From contig NZ_JAALDL010000027.1 in assembly GCF_011045095.1 (NCBI RefSeq), positions 1-39,583 on the forward strand: 39,583 bases of DNA, read 5' to 3'. Below are positions 32,972-39,583 of this stretch, in pieces. This DNA is from Grimontia sedimenti (GTDB taxonomy: Bacteria > Pseudomonadota > Gammaproteobacteria > Enterobacterales > Vibrionaceae). How positions within the stretch are numbered: position 1 is the stretch's first letter; each line of letters opens with the position of its first letter. The position numbers and the translations under genes were made by a program. The notes under the pieces are model-generated. The model was not told the DNA's origin and searched no databases. It was given only the letters and a program-made list of their open reading frames with translations.

Positions 32972-33946
32972 TTAATTCGCAATGCGCGGGTCAAGCCAGA
33001 CATACAGCAAGTCGGCGATGAAATTCGCGGTGAGCACAGCCGTCACCAATATCAGCAAGATGGCCTGAATGAGCGGATAATCCCGCGCCACAATGCCTTT
33101 CAATAAAATGTTGCCCAGCCCCTGATAGTTGAACACCACTTCAGTCATGATCGAACCAGCAAAGGAAAAACCAATCGCCATTGCCACTGCAGTCGCCACA
33201 GGCAATATCGCATTACGCCCAGCGTAGCGGTACATGACACGGGTACTGCTCAAGCCCTTGGCTTCCGCCATGGTCACGTAGTCTTCGCCAAGCACATTGA
33301 TCATGGCGTTGCGCATGTTGAATACCCATGCAGCAATACCAACAACCACCATTGAGCCGACTGGCAAGATGGCGTGTTTCAGCACGCTGCCGATAAATTC
33401 AAGATTGAGCCCCGGATCCAGCGACGGATCGTAGGTGTAGGCAATCGGCAACAAATCCCATTTAATCCCGAACAGGTAAAACAGGAACAAGGCAGTCACC
33501 ACGTAAGGGAAGTTACTGAGAAACGCCAATACAGGCGGTACCACTTGCCCTACAAAACCCGTGCGGCGGTAAGAGGCATAAGTGCCAATCGACACACCAA
33601 TAATCAACGCCACGATCAGCGAGCCAAGCGCGAGGAACAAAGTCCAAGGCAGTGCATTACCAATCACTTCCGATACGCTGATGGGGAACATCAATACTGA
33701 CGGTCCCAAATCCAGCGTAAACACGCTTTTGATGTACGCCAGATACTGCTCAAAGACGTTGCCATCAAGGAAGCCGTACATTTCACGCACAGCATCCATT
33801 TGTGCTGGATCCATTTTCCCTTGCGCTGCCGCAAACAACGCTTCAACAGGGTCACCGGGCATTAGGCGAGGCAACATAAAGTTGAACGTTATCGCGATAA
33901 GAAACGCGCAGAAGTAAAAAATGAACCGTCGCAGTAAAAATGACAT
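32972..33946 (-). CDS. ABC importer permease (OppB/DppB-type)
   Basis: 324 aa from the ATG at 33946 (MSFLLRRFIFYF), with GAGGAG 7 nt upstream. The TTG at 33961 is less likely. OppB marks: TM1 followed by FNFMLPRLMPGDPVEAL, then WTLFLALGSLIVALIIGVSIG, the EAA loop YVTMAEAKGLSSTRVMYRYAGRNAILP, and FAGSIMTEVVFNYQGLGNILLKGIVARDYPLIQA near the C-terminus. About six membrane helices. It forms the translocation pore with the OppC-type partner. It lies 11 bp upstream of that gene. Confidence 0.93.
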   Translation of the reverse strand: MSFLLRRFIFYFCAFLIAITFNFMLPRLMPGDPVEALFAAAQGKMDPAQMDAVREMYGFLDGNVFEQYLAYIKSVFTLDLGPSVLMFPISVSEVIGNALPWTLFLALGSLIVALIIGVSIGTYASYRRTGFVGQVVPPVLAFLSNFPYVVTALFLFYLFGIKWDLLPIAYTYDPSLDPGLNLEFIGSVLKHAILPVGSMVVVGIAAWVFNMRNAMINVLGEDYVTMAEAKGLSSTRVMYRYAGRNAILPVATAVAMAIGFSFAGSIMTEVVFNYQGLGNILLKGIVARDYPLIQAILLILVTAVLTANFIADLLYVWLDPRIAN

Positions 33947-33986
33947 CGATTCGCTCCTCAACAGTCCTAGAATTCAGCGTATTCGC

Positions 33987-35621
33987 TTATTTCAGGTGCA
34001 GGTTATTGAGGATGATGACGCGCTTACCGCCGTCGTACCAAACTGGCTGAACGTATGGGTTTTCCTTTGTTGGCCAGCCATCGATTTTCTTGGTGCTGTA
34101 CTGGAACCAGGTAGGGTTCGAGAACAACGGAATAAATGGCATGTTTTCGGCAGTAAAGACCTGCAGCTTGTCCAAAATCGCTTTTTGCTCTTCCGGTGAA
34201 CCGGTCTGACCGAAGCTGTCAATGAGCGCATCAATTTCTGGGTCGTTAACACCGTGTCCCGCGTGCCAGCTGTTACCAACGCGCGAAGAAGAGAAGTATT
34301 CCTGATACGCGATGATGGGGTTAGTCGCCACCATTGACCAGTTAATCGCTACGTCATAGTTGCTTTGCTTGAGGTTGCTGTCATAGACCGCCCAATCCAC
34401 CGTTTTGACGTTCGATTTGATACCGATCTCGTCATAGAACTCGGTGACCATCTGAACCACCTGGATCCAGTCAGTCCAGCCGTTAACCACCTCGATGTTG
34501 AACGCCAGCTTGGAGCCGTCCGGGTTGTCACGGTAGCCGTCACCATCGAGGTCTTTCACACCGGCTTCATCAAGCAGTGCTTTGGCTTTGTCTTGGTTGA
34601 ATTCGGTCAGAGAAGCATATTGCGCAGAGATGTCTTTATTGATGTTTTGCGCATACAGCTCACCGATGCCACCTGCGTTGAAGTTAGCCGTTGGGTAACC
34701 GTAGGCTGCGATATCAACAATCAGGTCACGATCCAGTGCCATCGAAAGCGCCTGACGCACCCTCAAATCGTTGAAAGGCACTTTCTTAGTATTCAGGTAA
34801 AGGTGAATCGCATCGTTCGCTGGATACCAGAAATGGTTGTTGTCTGGGTCACGCTTCACGAACGTGGTTTCAATGTCTGCAATAAAGTTCGAACCCCAGT
34901 CCACTTCCCCTTTCATCAGCGCGGGTTGCACCTGAGAGTTATCGTTGTATGAACGGAAGTTCACACAATCCAGATAAGGGCGGCCTTCAAGGTAGTAATT
35001 CGGGTTACGGCAAAGCTCCATCTGTTGAGATTTAAGGAACTTTACTTCCGTCATTGGGCCTGTCCCGATAGGATTCGGGTTAGTGAAGGTGGTGGCGTTT
35101 TCCGCTTTGGACCAAACCTTCTCAGGCAGTATGTGGTATTTCTCCAGATTCCAGATAAAGGTTGAATCAGGATTGGTCAATGTAAACACCACGGTGCGAT
35201 CGTCTGTTGCTTCTACCGATTGAAGGTTCCCCCCGGACCAGATCCCTTTTGAATCAAATGCCGGGTTGTCTTTCGCCAGAACAAAGCTGAATGCCACATC
35301 TTCTGCGCTCAGTGGTGAACCGTCTGACCATTTCAGACCTTCACGCATTTTCACTGTGATAGTTTTCAGATCGTCTGAATAGTCAGCAGACTCTGCAAGG
35401 CGGAAATCTGTTTCGCCAGTCATGTTGTTGAACACCATCAAAGGCTCAAACATGATGCCGTGGAAAATGTCTTTAGTGGTGTACGGATTGTAGTTTTCGA
35501 CAAAACCAGTGGTAATGATCGGCACATTGAGCGTTCCGCCCTGCTTGATGTCAGCAGCCTGAACACCCGCAGTCAATAACGCACTGCAAACGAGAGAAGC
35601 GATCATTTTCTTATTGTGCAT
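33987..35621 (-). CDS. ABC importer solute-binding protein (SBP family 5), likely oligosaccharide-binding
   Basis: 544 aa from the ATG at 35621 (AGGA 7 nt upstream). Signal peptide MHNKKMIASLVCSALLTAGVQA with no lipobox Cys, so it is a free periplasmic protein. SBP_bac_5 marks: GGTLNVPIITTGFVENYNPY, LAESADYSDDLKTITVKMREGLKWSDGSPLSAEDVAFSF, HLYLNTKKVPFNDLRVRQALSMALDRD, and a calcium-binding-like DLDGDGYRDNPDG. Some family-5 proteins bind peptides and others oligosaccharides (the Vibrio chitin-oligosaccharide-binding protein and Thermotoga beta-glucan binders). Control by a LacI-type site and the neighbouring phosphorylase point to sugar here. First gene of the operon, with the palindrome at 35762 upstream. 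Confidence 0.92.
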   Translation of the reverse strand: MHNKKMIASLVCSALLTAGVQAADIKQGGTLNVPIITTGFVENYNPYTTKDIFHGIMFEPLMVFNNMTGETDFRLAESADYSDDLKTITVKMREGLKWSDGSPLSAEDVAFSFVLAKDNPAFDSKGIWSGGNLQSVEATDDRTVVFTLTNPDSTFIWNLEKYHILPEKVWSKAENATTFTNPNPIGTGPMTEVKFLKSQQMELCRNPNYYLEGRPYLDCVNFRSYNDNSQVQPALMKGEVDWGSNFIADIETTFVKRDPDNNHFWYPANDAIHLYLNTKKVPFNDLRVRQALSMALDRDLIVDIAAYGYPTANFNAGGIGELYAQNINKDISAQYASLTEFNQDKAKALLDEAGVKDLDGDGYRDNPDGSKLAFNIEVVNGWTDWIQVVQMVTEFYDEIGIKSNVKTVDWAVYDSNLKQSNYDVAINWSMVATNPIIAYQEYFSSSRVGNSWHAGHGVNDPEIDALIDSFGQTGSPEEQKAILDKLQVFTAENMPFIPLFSNPTWFQYSTKKIDGWPTKENPYVQPVWYDGGKRVIILNNLHLK

Positions 35622-36030
35622 CTTGCCGTCCTTTTGTCGTTTTATAATCCGTTTCAATCACAGGAACTGCCCTTACCGCCATTCCAATGAAAACTTATCT
35701 AAATCTTTAATTTTTATGAGTGTAGCCAACTACTTTCCGTACGCCTTCTTGTTTAAACCAAAAAGAAAGCGCTTTCTTTGCGATAGATATTAGAAAATCC
35801 ATCGTTCTCAACAAGCCGTCGTTTACCTTTTTGTAACAATGATCACAATTCCTCACTCATGGAATTATCACGAATGTCATTAATGAGACTGGTTGCATCG
35901 TTGCAGAATGATGTGTGGTGATGCTCGCAGGATTTTTGGCAAATAAGACGAGGTCGTTCCTAGCCATGAAACGCTGGAAGCAGCCAACGTTAACTAAAGT
36001 AGGAGAACGCTAACCGTTACAGAGGTTCAC
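35622..36030. other. Divergent intergenic region between the SBP gene and the unknown 375-aa gene
   Basis: 409 bp without a convincing ORF. It holds the LacI-type palindrome at 35762-35779 and must hold the promoters of both divergent genes. No RNA fold was recognised. Confidence 0.5.
35762..35779. promoter_or_regulatory. 18-bp perfect palindromic operator before the SBP/ABC operon
   Basis: AAAGAAAGCGCTTTCTTT, identical at all 18 positions to the centre of the site at 29949-29970. It lies 141 bp upstream of the SBP start, near or upstream of the likely promoter. Confidence 0.88.
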
Positions 36031-37158
36031 ATGCGTTCATTTTCAACACAGTTCGCCCATGGCATTGAGAACGCTTCTAAGCCAGGCTTTTTGTCTAACA
36101 GCCTGACGCGAAAGCGTAGTCCTATTCTTTCAGATTCCCACAACCGCCTTAACACGCGAAGTGACCTTCTCTCGACCCCAACAAAAAAACTCGGAGACAA
36201 GGTAAGTACTTCCCCATCCACAGAAGAAACAAACGGTTTGATAGATCAAGCATCCGGCCCTTCAACAGCACCAACAACCACTTCAGTTCCAATAGCGCCC
36301 GCAACGACGCCAGCAACACCCGGGGTCGCATCCTCTGGCGTAAGGGTCACGTTTCCCCGCCACATCAGGCCAAGCACTTCGCCAATAAGTATGCCCGATA
36401 GAATTCCTCCCCGCGTTGACACACCGATACAAGTCAATGTGCAAGGATGGCAGTTGCCGATGAATGATGTTGCTATCAGTGTCGTCGGCGCTGGCGGTGG
36501 CAATGGTTCGTTGACCATCAATGGCAGCGCCAGGGCACACATTAATGCGAACCAGACGCTGCAACTTCGGGGGGTTAATCAAACCGCGGTCGGAAACGCC
36601 AACAACCTCAGGTTGGTTGCTGATTTCTCTGGCAATAGAATTGCTCAAAGTGCACCGTTTTCTGTATCAGCCATACCTCAAAATGGTGCTGTTTCTTTCA
36701 ATTCTTTGGTGACAGGGACACGCCGAGGCGTCGTGGTTAATTTTTCCGTTGAATCTGACTCGAATACGCTTAGCGACCTTAATGAGGCCGAACATTCAGA
36801 GCAGGTGCAATATGGTTCTGGAACTGGCTGTCTTGCCGGTGCGGGGGCTGGCGCCCATAACTCTTCATATATGGCAGCCACATCTACAGGCCTCACAGAC
36901 ACTCATGGCACCCCAGTCAGCATGTTAACCAGCACAGGCTCTATTGTTGCCGAGCAGGTATTTACCTTTAATGACAAGCGAACTGGCGCCACAGATATTC
37001 CAGCGAGAAATACAGGCTTTCGCATTAGTCGAATTGTGTCACAACCTTCCGCAGGCAATTTTGTGATTACAACATCAAAAGTTGGTGTTGCCACGACAGC
37101 CAAAGGATTTTCCTCGACAGCAGGTTCCGGCTCGGTGTCGAGAGCACAGAATGTTTGA
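36031..37158 (+). CDS. Protein of unknown function with Thr/Pro/Ala-rich linker
   Basis: 375 aa with AGAGG 5 nt before the ATG. No signal peptide and no membrane helix. The N-terminal ~70 residues are basic and Ser-rich (SNSLTRKRSPILSDSHNR). A low-complexity linker of Thr, Pro, Ala and Ser spans about 70-105. The C-terminal two thirds look like a beta-rich fold: VNVQGWQLPMNDVAISVVGAGGG, LTINGSARAHINANQTLQLRG, FNSLVTGTRRGVVVNFSVESDS, and EQVFTFNDKRTGATDIPARNTGFRISRIV. The tail is Ser/Thr/Gly-rich. I do not recognise a family. It lies divergent from the ABC operon and convergent with the repetitive protein, so neighbours give no clear role. A secreted-by-other-route or effector-like protein is possible but unsupported. 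Confidence 0.65.
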   Translation: MRSFSTQFAHGIENASKPGFLSNSLTRKRSPILSDSHNRLNTRSDLLSTPTKKLGDKVSTSPSTEETNGLIDQASGPSTAPTTTSVPIAPATTPATPGVASSGVRVTFPRHIRPSTSPISMPDRIPPRVDTPIQVNVQGWQLPMNDVAISVVGAGGGNGSLTINGSARAHINANQTLQLRGVNQTAVGNANNLRLVADFSGNRIAQSAPFSVSAIPQNGAVSFNSLVTGTRRGVVVNFSVESDSNTLSDLNEAEHSEQVQYGSGTGCLAGAGAGAHNSSYMAATSTGLTDTHGTPVSMLTSTGSIVAEQVFTFNDKRTGATDIPARNTGFRISRIVSQPSAGNFVITTSKVGVATTAKGFSSTAGSGSVSRAQNV

Positions 37159-37183
37159 TCTTTCGCTTTCACCTAAAAAAACA

Positions 37184-37205
37184 AAGGGAGCCAAACGGCT
37201 CCCTT
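37184..37205. terminator. Terminator between convergent genes 36031-37158 and 37235-39583
   Basis: AAGGGAGCC pairs with GGCTCCCTT across a 4-nt loop. On the minus strand it is followed by TGTTTTTTTAGG, a good T-tract for the repetitive gene. On the plus strand the tail TATTATTTT is weaker. Confidence 0.85.
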
Positions 37206-37234
37206 ATTATTTTAATTGCATTTAGATCAGAGCA

Positions 37235-39583
37235 TTATTTACTGAAGTAAATGTTGTCAAGGTAGATGTCTACCGCCTGGCTTCCATCTGCACGTGCTGC
37301 TGAGATAACGATTTGAGCAATAGCGTCTCTTGATAAGTCGCCATTTCCACTCGCGTCGCTGAACTCAGCTAACGGAATAGCCAGTGTCACCACATCAGTG
37401 CTAGTAGGAATACTGGTGTATTGAATCGCACCAGTTTCTCCTGCTCCGCCGGAGTGGTTAGACAGTTTAATGTTAACCACCTGACCTGCTAACAAAGGAT
37501 CAACTTTGTATTGCATGTTGAAAGTCGTGAAGCTTGAAGCATCAAACGCCGCCGATGAGAAATCGATACCGGCAAAGACTTGACCTGCACCAACAGTCAT
37601 GACTTTCGCTGGGCTGCCATTAAGCTCGCCATCAATGATACGTGCTGATGAATCACCCCAGTTAGGACCCCACTCATTGACAGTGATATCCGTGTAGTCA
37701 TCACTGGAGATGGAAACAACGTCTCCTGTTGTGTCAGTGCCGCCATCAGTACCACCATCGGTGCCGCCGTTAGTTCCACCATCACTCGCGGTAGGAGAGA
37801 TAACAACATTGTCTATCACGTACTGAGAACCGATTCCTGTATCCCAAGCTGGGAACACCATAATCAGGTCAATGGCAGTGAGGTCTAGACCATTGTTTGA
37901 CAGGTCGCTCAGGTTGAACTGGTAGTTCTTCCATACATTCAACTCTGGAAGAGTGTCTAAAGGCAGTTCCACAGCTTCATTGCCACCATTTGACTCGACT
38001 TTGAAGTTCCAAACATCAGCTGGCGTTTCACCTGCAGCAATCAGCTTGATATCAAAGGAGATCACGCCTTCTACCATCCATGCATTCACATCGACTGGCT
38101 GAGGATCTGTAGCAACACCTTCACGGGAACTAAAGCCGTTTACTGTCGCATTAACTACCTCGAAGAAGGTCACTTCACCATACTGAGCATCGCTATCAGT
38201 GATAACTGGCGGTGTGGTATTACCACAGCAATCCCACGCTACCCACTGAGGATTCGCTGCATTGTTGAAGATAACAATTGGCGTGGTGCCGGTTGTTCCA
38301 CCGTCAGTCGTGCCACCGTCAGTCGTGCCACCATCTGTCGTGCCACCATCTGTCGTGCCACCATCTGTCGTGCCACCATCTGTCGTACCACCATCAGTCG
38401 TGCCGCCGTCAGTACCGCCGTTGCTGAAGTAGATGTTATCCAGATAGATATCTACAGACTCATCCGTGTCGGCTCTTGCCGCAGAGATAACAATTTGTGC
38501 GATCGCATTGCGTGCCAAAGAGCCACTTGCATCTGCACTGGTAAAGTCATCTAACGGAATTGCCAGGGTCACAACGTCTGAACCTGTCGGTACGCTGGTG
38601 TATTGAACCGCGTTGCTCTCACCTGCGCCGCCTTCGTGATTCGACAACTTAATGTTAACCACTTGACCTGCCAACAAAGGTTCTACTTTGTATTGCATGT
38701 TGAACGTGGTGTAACCCGTTGCGTCAAAGGCTGCTGATGAGAAGTCAATACCTGCGAAGGTTTGACCTGCGCCAAGCGTGATCACTTTGGCTGGGCTATC
38801 GTTCAGCGTGCCATCGATGATGCGTGCTGAAGCGTCGCCCCAGTTAGGGCCCCACTCATTAACAGCGATATCTGTATAATCATCACTGAATACAGATACT
38901 ACAGCATCTGTAGTACCACCATCGGTACCACCATCAGTACCGCCATCGGTTCCACCGTCAGTACCACCATCGGTGCCGCCGTCAGTGTTGCCGCTGAAGT
39001 AAATATTATCCAGATAGATATCTACAGACTCATCCGTGTCGGCTCTTGCCGCAGAGATAACGATTTGTGCGATCGCATTGCGTGCCAAAGAACCACTTGC
39101 ATCTGCACTGGTAAAGTCATCTAACGGAATTGCCAGGGTAACAACGTCTGAACCTGTCGGTACGCTGGTGTATTGAAGTGCGTTACTCTCACCTGCGCCA
39201 CCGTCGTGATTCGACAACTTAATGTTAACCACTTGACCTGCCAACAAAGGTTCTACTTTGTACTGCATGTTGAACGTGGTGTAACCCGTTGCATCAAAGG
39301 CTGCTGATGAGAAGTCAATACCTGCGAAGGTTTGACCTGCGCCAAGCGTGATCACTTTGGCTGCGCTATCGTTCAGCGTGCCATCGATGATGCGTGCTGA
39401 AGCGTCGCCCCAGTTAGGGCCCCACTCATTAACCGCGATATCGGTGTAGTCGTCGCTGAAGATAGAAACAACACTTCCCGTTGTACCACCATCAGTGCCA
39501 CCATCGGTGCCGCCGTCAGTACCACCATCGGTGCCGCCGTCAGTACCACCATCGGTGCCGCCGTCAGTACCACCATCAGTGCC
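37235..39583 (-). CDS. Repetitive multimodular secreted-type protein with TDGG linkers, N-terminus cut by window edge
   Basis: The frame is open to the right edge (at least 782 aa). The GTG at 39355 is internal to a repeat and not a start. From N to C: TDGG linker; module A (about 39475-38992); TDGG linker; module B (38905-38421); TTDGG linker (38412-38285); a distinct central module (38290-37797, PQWVAWDCCGNTTPP to GSQYVIDNVVIS); short linker; and module C (37722-37238) ending at IYFSK-stop. A, B and C share FSDDYTDIAVNEWGPNWGD, FAGIDFSSAAFDATGYTTFN and VDIYLDNIYFS, a jelly-roll carbohydrate-binding-like pattern seen in C-terminal parts of marine glycanases. The central module recalls the ExoP galactose-binding-like domain. 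No catalytic domain is visible and it may lie upstream. Calcium- or sugar-binding surface function is inferred. Confidence 0.8.
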   Translation of the reverse strand, partial: GTDGGTDGGTDGGTDGGTDGGTDGGTDGGTDGGTTGSVVSIFSDDYTDIAVNEWGPNWGDASARIIDGTLNDSAAKVITLGAGQTFAGIDFSSAAFDATGYTTFNMQYKVEPLLAGQVVNIKLSNHDGGAGESNALQYTSVPTGSDVVTLAIPLDDFTSADASGSLARNAIAQIVISAARADTDESVDIYLDNIYFSGNTDGGTDGGTDGGTDGGTDGGTDGGTTDAVVSVFSDDYTDIAVNEWGPNWGDASARIIDGTLNDSPAKVITLGAGQTFAGIDFSSAAFDATGYTTFNMQYKVEPLLAGQVVNIKLSNHEGGAGESNAVQYTSVPTGSDVVTLAIPLDDFTSADASGSLARNAIAQIVISAARADTDESVDIYLDNIYFSNGGTDGGTTDGGTTDGGTTDGGTTDGGTTDGGTTDGGTTDGGTTGTTPIVIFNNAANPQWVAWDCCGNTTPPVITDSDAQYGEVTFFEVVNATVNGFSSREGVATDPQPVDVNAWMVEGVISFDIKLIAAGETPADVWNFKVESNGGNEAVELPLDTLPELNVWKNYQFNLSDLSNNGLDLTAIDLIMVFPAWDTGIGSQYVIDNVVISPTASDGGTNGGTDGGTDGGTDTTGDVVSISSDDYTDITVNEWGPNWGDSSARIIDGELNGSPAKVMTVGAGQVFAGIDFSSAAFDASSFTTFNMQYKVDPLLAGQVVNIKLSNHSGGAGETGAIQYTSIPTSTDVVTLAIPLAEFSDASGNGDLSRDAIAQIVISAARADGSQAVDIYLDNIYFSK
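38285..38412. repeat. Tandem 15-bp repeat encoding TTDGG linker
   Basis: About seven to eight tandem 15-bp units, each coding for Gly-Gly-Thr-Thr-Asp on the minus strand, some identical in DNA. Array length is likely to vary by slippage. Confidence 0.85.
38421..39475. repeat. Near-identical direct duplication of modules B and A
   Basis: Two modules of about 485 bp lie 570 bp apart (for example, the same block starts at 38441 and 39011). Long stretches differ by only one or a few bases, whereas the C module is clearly diverged. This indicates a recent duplication or gene conversion. Confidence 0.88.
38916..38990. repeat. Tandem 12-bp repeat encoding TDGG linker
   Basis: Alternating ACCACCATCGGT and GCCGCCGTCAGT-type 12-bp units, coding Gly-Gly-Thr-Asp on the minus strand, between modules A and B. 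Confidence 0.8.
39485..39583. repeat. Tandem 12-bp TDGG repeat running off the window
   Basis: About eight 12-bp units coding Gly-Thr-Asp-Gly continue to the right edge. The array length and the upstream module are not visible. Confidence 0.85.

Noticed and set aside
33987-35621. Plain oligopeptide-binding protein
   Set aside because: The family alone allows it, but the LacI-type operator and the co-regulated phosphorylase-like gene favour an oligosaccharide. I kept the ligand open.
39373-39576. 67-aa ORF of repeated VVLTAAPM
   Set aside because: A shifted-frame reading of the TDGG tandem repeat of the large minus-strand gene.
37733-39583. CRISPR-like array from the regular short repeats at the right edge
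   Set aside because: The repeats are 12-15-bp coding units in frame with a large gene and have no unique spacers.

Overview
The window looks like chromosomal DNA of a marine gammaproteobacterium, most likely a Vibrionaceae member or close relative. This is inferred from an agmatinase that is nearly collinear with E. coli SpeB, a DjlB-type J-domain/DUF1266 gene pair, TRAP and oligosaccharide ABC systems, a Cache chemoreceptor and multidomain secreted glycan-associated proteins. No rRNA, tRNA, CRISPR array or intact insertion sequence was seen. Both window edges cut through large secreted proteins.

Left part (1-10.7 kb): the 3'-truncated end of an Rhs-like/TSP3/LamG secreted protein; an overlapping pair of a membrane J-domain protein and a DUF1266 protein; a YdcF-type DUF218 protein; an ABC1/ADCK-type atypical kinase; the zinc-ribbon protein YjdM/PhnA; a Cache-domain methyl-accepting chemotaxis protein; and a decayed EAL-domain fragment with an in-frame stop.

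Middle (10.8-19.2 kb): a catabolic locus centred on diaminopropionate ammonia-lyase (dpaL). It carries an Lrp/AsnC regulator, an EutA-like Asp/Glu-racemase-fold enzyme with both catalytic cysteines, an M20 amidohydrolase, a complete three-part TRAP transporter and an M24 metallopeptidase with all five metal ligands. The layout resembles ectoine-utilisation loci (EutA, PLP lyase, M24, TRAP, Lrp-type regulator) and also the E. coli ygeX-ygeY pairing (DpaL next to an M20 hydrolase). The combination suggests uptake and breakdown of an N-acylated, cyclic or peptide-like derivative of 2,3-diaminopropionate to pyruvate and ammonia. The substrate is unknown. This is the best candidate for an undescribed system.

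19.2-25.1 kb holds ordinary accessory and housekeeping genes: HAD phosphatase, GNAT, two small overlapping genes, a patatin-like phospholipase, speB, an alpha/beta hydrolase and a DUF523 protein.

Right part (25.1-39.6 kb): a LacI-family regulator sits beside a 1152-aa protein resembling the GH94/GH149/GH161 phosphorylases (WND motif) and a five-gene oligopeptide/oligosaccharide-type ABC importer. Near-identical palindromes with core GAAAGCGCTTTC lie upstream of the phosphorylase and of the importer, with two related sites upstream of the regulator, which defines a local regulon. Beyond an unrecognised 375-aa protein, the right edge cuts a repetitive secreted-type protein with three similar beta-sandwich-like modules and TDGG/TTDGG linkers, plausibly a surface glycan-binding protein or the C-terminal part of a glycanase. 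Together these suggest import and phosphorolysis of marine beta-glucan oligosaccharides. The substrate is inferred, not shown.
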